Positions 31,506-42,655 of a stretch of 64,000 nucleotides of DNA are shown one piece after another. The position numbers and the translations under genes were made by a program. Under the pieces are notes generated by a model, which was not told where the DNA came from, ran no database searches, and saw only the letters and a program-made list of their open reading frames with translations. Origin of the DNA: Euglena gracilis (Eukaryota > Euglenida > Euglenophyceae > Euglenales); NCBI GenBank assembly GCA_039621445.1, contig CP154956.1, forward strand, positions 42,370,437 through 42,434,436, given 5' to 3'. The first letter of the stretch is position 1. Every line of letters begins with the position of its first letter.

Positions 31506-32163
31506 ACTACCCCCTGTAGTGTGCACCTGTCCATGAGGCTTTTGTTGGATGGATAAATCCTGATTTTGGCGTGAGGCGCCGGAATTTCTTCCTTGTTATT
31601 TTGGTCTTCACTTTTTTGTATGGGTCGGCACAGGACCTCCCCCCCAGTCGGACCCCCTCGGCACGGCACAGACCCCCTCCAGAAAATCCTCCTAGCCGGC
31701 CACAATATGGCAAACCTTGAGTCTCACGGTGGCAAGAGAAGTGGCCCACCAGCTGGCATGGGGAGCCATGGCGGAGCCATCACGACCTATATGCTATGGA
31801 GTGAAAGAGGGCAAACACTACACTGTCTATTGACTTCTGGCCCCGCAGCAGCAGCTGAAGCTGATACCGAGCCAAATACAGCTTGAAGGCTTCTACTATT
31901 CATGCACTCCCACACATGTCACGTCCCCCCTTCTTCCACTTCCTTCCCTGATAACCTAAAGCAACTGCTTCGTCGCCATTCGCAATCACTCAATGATGTG
32001 CACCAACCCAAATTGTGGTGGAAGGCACCAGACATTGCACTCCTTTCCCGTTCCCCCATGTACACAACCCTGTTATACAGCAACCATCGACACAACCAGA
32101 GGTACGCTCGCAATTTGGAATTTAGCAAAATATTTTTCTGCCCTGGATGAAGAAGAACAAGGG
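31506..32163. other. Unassigned region
   Basis: Moderate GC with short open frames on both strands, none recognisable. Possibly the eroded body of the retroelement whose tail follows. Confidence 0.3.
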
Positions 32164-32198
32164 TGGCACGAACTGAATCCACCGACCAGCCTACTGGA
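32164..32198 (-). other. Diverged 3' tail of an A/B-type retroelement
   Basis: GAACTGAATCCACCGACCAG then CCTACTGG, matching the A/B tail complement apart from about 8 missing bases (TGGCACAG). It indicates a third, degraded family member. Confidence 0.45.
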
Positions 32199-32279
32199 TT
32201 TTAAGTAGCGTAACCTTGCAGAAAAGTGGTTGGAGATTGGTCTTGGGAGAATCTTTTGACCGAAGGTCAGGAGGTTAGG

Positions 32280-33125
32280 AATACCGTTTCTGTCGTGAAC
32301 CCGGCGGCCCTAACACGCCACTTTAAACAAATGGGTGGGGGTTCCCGGCGTCCCCCACCACTTTTTTGTACTGCTGCCTTCCTCCTCTTTTTGTGCAAAT
32401 TCTTCTTCACACATATTGAATATTGAGATGGTGTATTGAGATTGAGGTGTTGACAAATCAAGGAGGTTTTGACAAGTGTCTACATAAATTTTGAACATTG
32501 TCTTGTTAAAGTCCTGCAAGGATGGCCATTTTTTTTGCAAGTTCAGTGGTTGTTGTTGGCTATCCATAGTTTTTCTCCCCAACCAGTCTTCTTCAGGTCC
32601 ATTTTGGGGAACACATTGGAGACAAGTGGAGAAAACGGAGGATCCATCCAGCAGGTTCAATTAGCCACAAATGGGGTGCAAAATTGGGTGGGTCAGTTCT
32701 ATATCAAAAAAGGGGTGGCGGACACTGGTTCTGTCGTGAACCTGGTGTCCGAAGGACATAACCGGCGTCCGGGGACGCCGGGTTCACGACAGAACCGGGC
32801 ATCAGGTTTTCCACGCTGCACGGTGCTCTATTTCCAAAACAGAGCCAATTTTCACCAAAATTGGACATCCACCCCAATGGTCCCCAAATGGCAAATTTCA
32901 TTGTGCTACACGGTTAAAACAGTCATATCAGGTCCCCAGGGCCATTTTTAGGTCACTTTTGATGACATTTTCAATAATGACAAAACCGGCGTTCGGGACG
33001 CCGGGTTTTGGACAGGACTGGCGTCCCTACCCCCTTTTTTTTCGGACAGAACTGGCGTCCAGAAAACCCTGGGGGGGAGGCACCGGTTCTGTGACCCCGG
33101 CGTCCCAAACGCCGGGTTTAATTGA
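32280..33125. repeat. CCGGCGTC-family cluster
   Basis: Inverted CCGGCGTC arms at 32,285-32,365, 32,708-32,800 (GGGGTGGCGGACAC as at the window start) and 32,985-33,122. They enclose the 28.9-kb-type repeat (ACGGTGCTCTATTTCC). No gene is supported. Confidence 0.6.
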
Positions 33126-33274
33126 GCATTTGGGGGGGGGGGAATTTTAGGTCAGGTCTTTTAGGTTGGGTCTTTTAGGCCGTAGGTGTGCTCAAATAAG
33201 GTGGGGGGGGGTTGTGGTATTTTGGTTTCCCCGCAACTCCCCAACTGCCTTGAGTTACGGCCATTTTTCGGCAA

Positions 33275-33405
33275 GATGTGGCACCAAACTGGCCCCAAGA
33301 TGTGGCACTGGTCCCAAGATGTGGTACAAAACTGGCCCCAGATTGCCGCCCAAGATGTGGCACCAAACTGGCCCCAAGATGTCAAGATGTGGCCACCAAA
33401 CTGGC
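33275..33405 (+). repeat. Tandem array (GATGTGGCACCAAACTGGCCCC)
   Basis: Five or six imperfect units of 18-26 bases related to the 29.8-kb array. Nearby 33,130-33,215 has GTCTTTTAGG repeats and a G-run. Confidence 0.65.
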
Positions 33406-33596
33406 CCATTTTCTTTTGCAGTTTGGAAGAATACACACTGGCGAGAAAAAATTAACAAACCAGACTGATGGGCAGAAAAAAAAACCCACAGTTCCAGTCC
33501 TGGGTTATTTTTTCCAGTCTTGCTTTCATTGATGCTACACTTCGCATTAGAGCAATATCAAAAAAAAAGACGACACATCAAGGATTGGGATGGAAC

Positions 33597-33665
33597 ATAC
33601 CATGCCCCCCCCCAATGTCCCATACCTGGCTCAACCATCAGGGGAGGGGGGGGGACATTATCAAG
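33597..33665. mobile_element. C-run element M9, partial
   Basis: ATACCATG plus a C-run and AATGTCCC at the left, and a G-run with GGACATTATC at the right. It has the same architecture as M1-M6 but the right end is not clean. Confidence 0.4.
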
Positions 33666-34169
33666 GGGGCAGGGTTGACGTTTTTTTGTTGTTTGTTGAT
33701 TTTTTTTTAAAAAAACAAAAAACATGCTTTTTTTAAAAAAAACACAAAAAATCATGTTTTTTTTGAAAAGGCAAAAATTGACCTTTTTCCTTGCGAAATG
33801 GCCATTTTTTGAGGGAAAAGTTCTAAAGTCATTTTTTGGTCATCAAAAGTGACGTTGTTTTAGTTTTTCCAGACCCTTCATCCTAAAATACTAAAATGAT
33901 GGCACATGTGAAAGCCAGCACCCTTTGCGGATTACGAAGCTGCAGAGATAAAAAAGAATGACTTTTTTCTTAAAAAGACATTTCAAAAAATTTTCCCCCC
34001 AAATTGTCCATTTAGGTTTTTTCTTCTCAAAAAGAACATGTTTCAAGAACAAGCCCACAACCCTGCAAGGGGGTCAATAAAATTCCTTTAGGATTGCCGG
34101 CCAGGTCCCGTGGCAGGGGCATGGGACACTATCGGGGTGTGGGGAGATTATCGGGGGGCTGGCCAAACA
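33666..34169. other. AT-rich spacer
   Basis: T- and A-runs. The right part has TATCGGGG/GGGG words (34,130-34,160) of the C-run type. No gene. Confidence 0.4.
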
Positions 34170-34330
34170 CCCCCCAAAAACTGCTCAGATATTGATTGCC
34201 ACATGTCTGCTAACCCTTTTGGACACTTTTTGGCACTTTTTATTTTTGGGTCCCCTGACGCCGGTTTACCGCCCGAACCGGCGTTCTGGAACGCCGGTTC
34301 AGGCGTGAAGCCAGAGCCCCAATACACAGT
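34170..34330. repeat. CCGGCGTC-family repeat
   Basis: Matches 7,411-7,620 in opposite orientation: GGACACTTTTTGGCAC, inverted CCGGCGTTCTGG arms, then GAAGCCAGAGCCCCAATACA. Confidence 0.7.
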
Positions 34331-35334
34331 TTCAAAATTAAAAAACAAACAAACAAAAAAACAGTGTCCAAAAATAGACAAGCTGCCAACTGGGACACGC
34401 GGGGGGGGGGGAGCACCCCTCTGTTTTCAAGGCCATTGTCCAATTTTAGGCTGTCTAAGAAAAATAAAGCCCAACCCAAAACTGTAGCTAGATGCAAAAC
34501 ACCTTTCTTATCCTGCAACTGTAGGAGGTGGGTGAGCACATGTGCAAACAGGTTTGATTTCAGCCCTGGTTCATTTTTGAAAAAAATCAAAAGGCAACAA
34601 CCACCTAAAACCTCCAAACAAATCATTTATTTTGCAGATGATGTATGGTTCTCAAAATGATCCCCCAAAGGAAGAACAGCCGAAGGCCACCTTCATTTAT
34701 CAAGTTGCCTGTTGGGTGATGTGCTTGTTGGTGGCATTAGCATGTTGTTCATCTTTATCGTCAACGTTGTTGAATTGGATGACCTCTTTCGACAATGCAA
34801 TGCAAATGTTGGTTCTTCGCATCTTGTGATTTTTGTCTTGTGATCTTTTCAGTTTCCCAAATTTCTGAAATTTCTGAAAATCGCAAATTACAGCGTGGAA
34901 AATATTGCATTTGAAGGAACATAGTGGGCCGTCCTTTTCTTGAAGTTGCTTTTTTCCCCTTCAAAATTGACAATGTTTTTTAAAAGGGAAAAAAAACGCC
35001 CACAACTTACAGGGGGAATTCTTTGAATGCATATTTTCAATCATTTTTGGTTACTTCTGGGTCATTTCTGCCAAAAAACTTCCTTCCACAAAAATGTAGA
35101 AAGTCATAAATTTGCATTTTTTTTGCATTTTGGATGGTTTTGACCATTTTCTAGCTGTTTTTGAATAATTTCCCTTTTGTTTTTTAAATGGTTTTTGTGT
35201 GTGTTTTTTTCCTTCAGAAAAGCACGTTTGTTTTGTTGTTTTTTTAGAAAAAACACAATGTGCCCACCATGAGAAGGCAATGTGCACATCTTTGAAATGC
35301 AGGAATGCAGTGCACCGCAAACAACAACAACATC
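34331..35334. other. Intergenic, no gene seen
   Basis: AT-rich, no recognisable frame or repeat terminus. Confidence 0.4.
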
Positions 35335-35600
35335 CCCCCATAAATGGCACCCCGACACCCTGAAGTATATTTGTGGGGGGGCTTTTATTTGAAGACAAAT
35401 CAAACTTTTTCAGGCGGCCTCCATGACTTTTGGCAAATTCAATTTTGGCAAATATCAATTTTGGCAAATATCAATTTATGCCAAATTTTTGTTGTGTTCC
35501 TCTTTTTTTCACAAAAATGTGCAATTCTTATCCAAACCACCAGTGGCTGAATTTTTTTCAATTCCAGAGAGAGCAGTGTCACTTATGGGGGTGGGTCTGG
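35333..35600. mobile_element. C-run element M10 (ATAAGTGAC type)
   Basis: Left CATCCCCCCATAAATGGCACC; right GTGTCACTTATGGGGGTGGG. Both resemble 1,875-1,995, where CCCCATAAGTGA and CATAAATGACACCCCC occur. Contains a direct repeat of TTTTGGCAAATATCAATT. No TA duplication was resolved. Confidence 0.4.
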
Positions 35601-35677
35601 ACCAATGGGACCCCCGATGTGCTCAATGCCCTCCGCCAACATAAACCGCTTCACCCTGGGTGGGAGAGGGCTTCATA

Positions 35678-36036
35678 CTTCATGTGTGTGTGTGTGCATA
35701 TGTGTGTGCGAGTGCGTGCCTGCGTGCGTGCGAGCGCGCGCACGTGTGTGTGTGGCTGCACTCCCCCACCCCTCCCTCCCATCAAGGGGTGCGGGACATG
35801 GGTAGGGAACTGTGATGAATCAACGAACCAATGAGCCAATGAACAAAACGAAAAACGATTTTTTGCAGCTTTGGGCAAAAAAAAGTCAAACTCTCTTGAA
35901 TATTTTGCCCACGCGCCGGAAAGGAAGAAATAACATTTAGAGGGTGATGTGTCGTGGGTCGGTTTAGACCCCATTGGAGGATGGGGGTGGGGTCCAACCC
36001 CTGCAATCAACAAGAGGGGAGGGGGGGGACACCCCC

Positions 36037-36085
<49 letters not shown>
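35678..36085. repeat. (GT)n tracts
   Basis: Interrupted GT repeats at 35,683-35,752 and an uninterrupted (GT)n tract at 36,043-36,080 beside a C-run. Confidence 0.85.
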
Positions 36086-36088
<3 letters not shown>

Positions 36089-37375
36089 CTTCCTTTCCTT
36101 TTGGGAATCAAAGTTTCTCCAAAGACACCAAAAATGACGTGTTATGAACTCTTCTGATGAACTGGTGAAGTTCATTGGTGGAGGTTACCCCCCCCCCCCC
36201 GACTCTACAAGTTCATGCAGTTGGGATGGCATGTGTGTTCATTGGCATGACTGAGCATCCAGCAGTTTTGACCCTAAAAACCATTTCTAACTTTTCCTCT
36301 TTGCCAATTCTGATCATACAATCACTCAGTCACTTGCCGATCCCCCCGGGGGGTGACTGGCTTTTTCAGAGTGACTGACTGGTTTTTGGCCCAGACCCCC
36401 TCCCCCCTGGGGGGGGGGTCGGCAAAAAAAATACTAAAGTAAGCCCGCGCCAAAGGCACCGGATAATTTTTGGCCTTTTTTGCATGTTTTTTTTGTCAAT
36501 TTTTTTGGGTTTTTTTTTGTTTTTCATTTGTATTTCAGAGTGGCTGACTCCCCCAGGGGGTAGTGATTGACTGGTTTCCCGAAAAAAGTGACTGACTGGT
36601 TTTTCGAAAAGTGGAGTGACCCCCCCTTCCCGGAGGTCGGTAAACAATTGTATGATTCTGATCCTCTGGAGACGAGGCAGAGAGGGGGGGAGGTTCAAGG
36701 GGGAGGGTGAGCTGCGGCGCTCACACACACACACACACACACACACACAATTTCACACATCAATTTTCCACAGCCAACCCCCATGTGAAGTTCACAAAAT
36801 CCCAAAATGAAATTTACAAACCGAGGGCTTCCCCCCGAAACCCCCCCCCCCGGTGAATGTTGACTGGTCAATTTCACGAGGTCCAAAGCCCCCCTTGATA
36901 TCAAGAGGTTGTCATGGCTTAGGTTGGGCTCGCTGTTTTGAGGGGGTCCAGATGAGGCGGTACATGCGGTGCACTCCCGCCACCTGCCAGCAAAAAAATA
37001 TGTGGGAAAATTGCTTTTCCCCCACATTTTTTTGACGATTTTTGGGTCGGGACGGCATTATTTTTGAAGGAAAAAATGTTTGAAAAGATCAATACAATTG
37101 CTTTTGGGCCATTTTCTAGGGGGCCATTTTTTGTTACCCCCTGGGAAAAGGGGGGGGGAGGTGAGGGTTTTCGTCAAACGGCGCCTAGTCTTCTTAATAC
37201 AAAAATGTCACCTGAAAATTTCACCTTTTTTCCTTCATACATCTTGAACCAGAGAAATTAGGCAGGAAAAAAAATTCAGTTGTCAAAAATTGCAGCGGAG
37301 TCAGCATTCACATTGCATAAATTTTTCCGGATTTGCCTTTCAACCGTCTTCGAAGCAGGCACCTTTTTTTTACAC
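36086..37375. other. Repeat-rich intergenic
   Basis: AGTGACTGACTGG repeats with G/C-run hairpins (36,320-36,640), a (CA)n tract at 36,721-36,750 and T-rich spacer. No gene. Confidence 0.45.
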
Positions 37376-37700
37376 ACAAATTGTGGCTGAGCCCAGATTT
37401 CATCCTGAAAACGTGTTCAGGGCCCTTCGGGGGCCCCCTCCTGAACACGTTTTCAGGCTGAAATCTGGGCTCAGCCACAATTTGTTTAAAAACGTGTTCA
37501 GCCCGCCAAATGCCTGCCCTGAAATTCGTGGTCATGAACACGTTTTCAATGAGGGCATTTGTGTCAATGACACGTTTTCAGTGAAGGCATCCGGGTTCAG
37601 GCACGTTTTCAGTGAGGGCATTCGGGTCAATGACACGTTTTCAGTGAAGGCATCCGGGTTCAGGCACGTTTTCAGTGAGGGCATCTGTGTCAACCCCCCG
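37376..37700. repeat. Left palindrome and AACACGTTTTCA repeats
   Basis: Arms of about 55 bases (AATTGTGGCTGAGCCCAG...) fold around a GGGCCC-rich centre near 37,430, followed by direct repeats of CACGTTTTCAGTGAGGGCAT and TGAAGGCATCCGGGTTCAGG. The same words form the right border at 38.98-39.59 kb. Confidence 0.75.
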
Positions 37701-37875
37701 CAAAAAACGAAAATCGCAATCATGAAAAATCGGTGTGCGGTTGAGAGGCCGTGTGGTCCTCAACGGGTGAGGCGGTTCTGGTGGCACTCTACAACACGAA
37801 GGATGACAACGAGAAGGCTAGTTTGCCTTGGCAGAACAGACGACGGCAGAACGGACGGCAGGGAAGGGGCGAAAC

Positions 37876-38505
37876 TCACGGCACACGACAGGCTTTGCAC
37901 AGAAAAGAGCCATACTTTGGTGGCCGCCGCAAATCTTGGCAATGAAAATGATATGCCAAACCGCAGGCGTCACAGACAACTTTGTTCAGCTCCACACAAT
38001 TTGGATTTTTCGGAATGGCAACACCACAAAAACCACATTTCTCCTGTTTTATAGGCAGTCGGGACACGGCACGAGGCACAGGGGGTTGGTCAGAGGAGAC
38101 AGAGCTGACCGCAGGAGCGGAACGTTGCTCGGCGGTGGGAAAGACAGACGGAACACTGGTCAGGTCCTGATTTTCGACCGCGTGTTCGTCACTTGGTGGG
38201 GCGCAAAAATTTGCCCAAGTTGACCACCGTGCAACGTTCCGCGCCGTAGCTGCGCCGTCGTCGTCCTCCTCGGTTTTCAGGGTGACGGACGGCGGGCAGG
38301 CGGCCGATGGTTGGGTGAGGTCGACGTAGTCTTCGTCAACGTTGATGGCGATCATGTGCTCACTGTGGAAGTGGTGACCGTAAAATTTGAGTGGTTTTCT
38401 TTGTAAATACCTGGTAAATGGCGTGTGTTCGGGCACATGCGGTGCAAAGAACTCCTCCTCGGTCATCAGTCTGTGGTGCATGACAGAGGAACAGTGAAAA
38501 AACAT
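37876..38505 (-). CDS. PHD-finger ORF inside repeat unit
   Basis: 209 codons, ATG at 38,505. The C-terminus (about residues 155-207) is a zinc finger: KCGFCGVAI, then VCDACGLAYHFHCQ and GSFLCKAC, spacing CxxC...CxxC-x4-HxxC...CxxC, a C4HC3 PHD pattern. Upstream is an acidic, Ser/Thr-rich linker (KTEEDDDGAATARN) and a region with FTRYLQRKPLKFYGHHFHSEH. PHD fingers usually bind histone tails, so this could target a mobile element or be a captured host fragment. Just upstream on the same strand lies 38,578-38,928, plausibly the same protein after an intron. A fragment of a larger transposase is the main alternative. Confidence 0.6.
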   Translation of the reverse strand: MFFHCSSVMHHRLMTEEEFFAPHVPEHTPFTRYLQRKPLKFYGHHFHSEHMIAINVDEDYVDLTQPSAACPPSVTLKTEEDDDGAATARNVARWSTWANFCAPPSDEHAVENQDLTSVPSVFPTAEQRSAPAVSSVSSDQPPVPRAVSRLPIKQEKCGFCGVAIPKNPNCVELNKVVCDACGLAYHFHCQDLRRPPKYGSFLCKACRVP

Positions 38506-38577
38506 GAGTTTAGTACCCGATGGATTCAGCCTCTTTCTTCACGTCGGGAGTTGAGAGTTGCTCATTTGCGTCCTGCT

Positions 38578-38928
38578 TCAAAGGCGCCCTGAGAGTTCAT
38601 TAACAGGGATAAGAACGGAAAATTGAAACGTATAACACAGCTCCCATCCCGTCCAGGCAACAAAGAAATCATCCAGCTCAGGATAAGAGGCTTGCCGATG
38701 TTGACACAGTTTGGCGAACTCCAAACAGTTGGCAACACCAGCAAGCTCTGCACCCACGGAGCCGGACTTTTTCTTTGTGTTGCCCTGTGCCAGCAAGGTG
38801 CCATGAAGGGGGTCAACCTTCGGCTTCTTGGCATCTTGCTGGTATACCGCGAGAGCAGCCAGGAACAGTTCCGTCCTAGGGGGAGGTGGCAAAAGACCAT
38901 TCACAAAGTTTGCCGTGCGTTTGGCCAT
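38578..38928 (-). CDS. ORF upstream of PHD ORF, unknown
   Basis: About 117 codons beginning MAKRTANFVNGLLPPPP at 38,928, right after a T-run (25 A on the + strand). Contains VYQQDAKKPKVDPLHG, KKKSGSVGAELAGVANCLEFAKLCQHR and YPELDDFFVAWTGWELCY. No family recognised. Same strand and only about 70 bases from the PHD ORF, so the two may be exons of one element-encoded protein. Confidence 0.45.
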   Translation of the reverse strand: MAKRTANFVNGLLPPPPRTELFLAALAVYQQDAKKPKVDPLHGTLLAQGNTKKKSGSVGAELAGVANCLEFAKLCQHRQASYPELDDFFVAWTGWELCYTFQFSVLIPVNELSGRL

Positions 38929-38943
38929 ATTGGAAGGGCTGAG

Positions 38944-38975
<32 letters not shown>

Positions 38976-38979
38976 GGTG

Positions 38980-39595
38980 ACACGTTTTCAGTGAGGGCAT
39001 TCGGGTCAATGACACGTTTTCAGTGAAGGCATCCGGGTTCAGGCACGTTTTCAGTGAGGGCATTCGGGTCAATGACACGTTTTCAGTGAGGGCATCCGGG
39101 TTCAGGCACGTTTTCAGTGAGGGCGCCGTTTTTTGGGTCCAAATTTCACAAATTGCCGTTTTTGACCCCTTGCGTGAATCATGACCACGAATTTCAGGGC
39201 AGGCATTTGGCGGGCTCTGAAAACGTTTTTAAACAAATTGTGGCTGAGCCCAGATTTCAGCCTGAAAACGTGTTCAGGGGCCCCCTTCGGGGGCCCCTGG
39301 CTGAACACGTTTTCAGGCTGAAATCTGGGCTCAGCCACAATTTGTTTAAAAACGTTTTCAGAGCCCGCCAAATGCCTGCCCTGAAATTCGTGGTCATGAT
39401 TCACGCAAGGGATCAAAAACGCGAAAATGTGAAATTCGGACCCAAAAAAGGCGCCCTAAGGGAAAACGTGCCTGACCACAGATGCCTTAATGGAAAACGT
39501 GTCATTGCCACAAATGCCCTCATGGAAAACGTGTTCACGACCACGAATTTCAGGGCAGGCATTTGGCGGGCTGAACACGTTTTTAACAACCAGAG
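38980..39595. repeat. Right border: repeats and a 335-base palindrome
   Basis: 38,980-39,121 has direct CACGTTTTCAGTGAGGGCAT repeats. 39,122-39,457 is a near-perfect inverted repeat centred near 39,289 (GGGGGCCCCTT/CGGGGGCCCC) with arms of about 165 bases. A further inverted fragment (ACCACGAATTTCAGGGC) runs to 39,595. Confidence 0.8.
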
Positions 39596-39599
39596 TCCC

Positions 39600-40544
39600 C
39601 TCCCCCGGCCCGACGCAGGACACCCCCCCCCCCGGGGGGGAACCCCACCTCCCCCCAAGGGGTCTTTCCAGCAGCACAATCCATTAATCCATTGTCATCA
39701 ATATCAAATCAAATCTGTGGCTCCCCAGAGAACCAGTGGGCATTTGGGGAGAGCAATTTGGTCCAGTGCAGCGTTTTTGCAAATGCAATCGTTGCAAGAG
39801 GTCAACTCTGGCACATCACAGGTAATCAGGTTTCTTGGTCTGCTGGTGCTCGATTGATTTGCAGAACGTCAACTTTATGCCAACCGACGAATGCTGGCTT
39901 GAGCCAACTGGCTTTGCAGGAAAACATATTTTATGGTTGACCCAAAAAGGATTTTATCAATTTCATTGAGATTATTGAAATGACGTTGTGCAAAAGAGTG
40001 TCACATTGGGAGAGTTTCCAAAGTACTGGTTAAATTGCAGCATTCCTATTTCTTTTTTTTGTTTTGGTGTGGCGTTTCTGTTTTCTTTTCTTGATTCGAA
40101 AAAATCTGGCAGTTGTCTTGGATGGGTTTAATATTTTAAAGACATCCATTTCACAAACTACAGAATCAACAGCTTTTTCATTGATTGACTGACAAAGGCG
40201 GTCATGAAATTCGGTAAGATGATATTTTTGGTGCTCTTTGCAAAGTTGTTATTATCTTGTCCCCCACAACTGGCGAAAGCTTTTCAAAACTATTTGCATT
40301 CCCCCAATTAGTTGTGAAAGTTGTGGCAAATCCTGTTTTTCTTCATGTACCGTGGCACATTTGACTCCAGGTGGTGCGAAATTTCTTCTAAGCTGGGGAT
40401 GAACCTTTTCATACCATGGGCAGGGGGATACGTTTCGCGTTTTTGTGCATTTTTGCGCATTCTCTTGCACAAAATGCGATTTTTTTGATTTTTCGCTTTT
40501 TTTTTGTGCATTTTCTCATTTTTTTTCAGCGGTTTCGTCGTAAA
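39600..40544. other. Intergenic, no gene seen
   Basis: Starts with a C/G-run hairpin (39,600-39,665), then AT-rich sequence without supported features. Confidence 0.4.
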
Positions 40545-40592
40545 CCCGGCGTCCCGAACGCCGGGTTTACGACAAAACCGGTCTCCCCCGCC
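40545..40592. repeat. CCGGCGTC-family palindrome
   Basis: GTCGTAAACCCGGCGTCC and its inverse, arms of about 20 bases. Confidence 0.7.
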
Positions 40593-42655
40593 TTTTTTGA
40601 TTTGGACATTTTCCTCATAATTCCAATCAATTGTTGTAAATTTGGTGCCATTTTTGCATGTTTTTGGGCAATTTTTTGCATTTTTGTGATTTTGCCATTT
40701 TCTCTCAAAATTTTGCGCATTTTTACGCGTTTTTTTTTTTTGCCTTTCTGCACTTTTTTTTTCGAGGCTGGGCTGATGCATTTTTTCCCCCCTGCATGGG
40801 TTTCCTCTCCACTCGAAGTTGAAACTGCCAAATCAGATCAGACAGCTGTGCCAAAAGAAATTGATGGTATTTCTTGTCAAAAAGAGCAAATGCCCCAAAT
40901 CAAGGTTGGGTTTTGTTTTTGTATTTTTTGGGGGGGCCCAAAAACAACCCAAAAATTTTGGGAACCCCCCCAAAAACAAAATTTTGGGTCTGTACAAAAG
41001 CTGTTGAGCGGACTTAGAAGAATCCTCCTCTCAACAGCAGCCAGCCTCGACAATTCTTTTGTGTTTTGATGTATCACAGGTGGGCACCTGTGGTGTTTGC
41101 ATTGGTGGGCACCACCAATGCAAAAAAGAACATAAAATTTTTGGTATTTCTCTCTGACTTTTTTGCGGGCAGCAAATTTGCTTAAATGCCGGTGAATGCT
41201 GCAACTCCCCAAAAAGCACACACCAGGAAGGCTAGGAATTGTTGTGCATCTTTATCTGTTCCCCGCCGATTTCCTTGTGATGATGTGTGTGAATTTTCGC
41301 AAAACTTTTCATTAGGGGTGGTGCAGGTCACAGGGGGGTCACGGGGGTTCACGGGGGGGTCACGGGGGAAGTATGTCATTTTGCAGGTAGGGTTGCTCAT
41401 TTTGCGGAATTTTTTTTATTTTTAATGGAAAAATTCAGAAAAAAATGCGGAAAAGGAAATATTCCGATATTTCTCCATGGTAAAAAAAAATGCCCCGGGA
41501 TGGGAACTTGGGATTTTGGAACCCCCCCCCCCCTAGGTGAGGTTCACTGTTTGAAAGTTCACCGGGGAGCCCCCCCTTTACCCCGAACCCCCCCTTTTAC
41601 CGGTGAATTTCACCGCCGAAAGTACCCCGGTGAACGTTCACCGGTGAACTTTGCGGGGGGGTCCACCCCCCCCCCGTACTGCCTAACCTCCCTTGAAGGG
41701 TCTTTTGGGGTCTTTTTCACGTGAAGTTGGCTGCATGCTCTTCAACAAAAAAAATGTCCTGTGAAAACGGGTCCAAATCACACCTGCAAGATCCTTGCAA
41801 AAAACCACAACAAAATGGGAAATTAGGGAAAACGGGGAAAATATTTTCCCACAATTTTCCAACCGGATAAAAAATTTGTCGTTGAAATTTTTCTGCGCAA
41901 TTTTTTAGCAATCCTATTTGGAGGTAGTCATCAATGATCCCGAAAGGAAAAGTTGAAGATATGAAAGTTCATTGAAGGTTCGATTCTCGGGTCACGGGGG
42001 GGTCACAGGGGGTCACGGGGGAAGCACCCACATTGTAAAACCAACAGATTTTTATAATGAGTTCATTATACACATTTAATTTGCATAGGTATGTGCTGTT
42101 TAGGGTTAATCGGCAATGGAGAAAGAGCTTGGTGTGACAATTGGCTCCTACGACGGTCCACAGCCTTGAATTTTCTTGAATGCTGCCATGAAGGATGAAA
42201 GGTCTGCAAAAGTGGGACTAAAATAAGGGGAGGTCCCAAAAACCAAAAATTTGGGCTTTTTTTTGGGTACCCCCCCAAAAACAAATTTTGGGGGGGGCAC
42301 CCAAAACCCGAAACCCAAATACCCAAACCTTGCCCAAATAACATATCGCTGAACTATTCCCCTGGCCCATAGTTAGAAACTTTACAGAAATGTGTGTTTT
42401 GGGGGGTCTTTTCTGAGTCTGAAAACAGAAAACCCCTCCGGGATGTCACCAAGTGTGTATTTCTCTCCAAAATGAACATCTTTCTAAGGATTCCCACCAG
42501 CCGCCTAAATTAAATCTTTGTCTGCCGGGGGGTGGGGGGCATCATTCCTGGGTATTAATTGGTTTAAAGTGGAGAGTCTTTTGCTTGTCAAAAATGCACA
42601 TTCACATGCAAAAAAATCGGCTGTGTTTCTGTGTTGTGGGTTCATTTTTGCAAAG
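40593..42655. other. Repeat-rich region before the esterase exons
   Basis: Contains CCCAAAA/TTTTGGG hairpins (40,930-40,990 and 42,230-42,310), GTCACGGGG clusters (41,328-41,368 and 41,979-42,027) and CACCGGTGAA palindromes (41,540-41,665). The first esterase exons could lie here but are not recognised. Confidence 0.45.
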
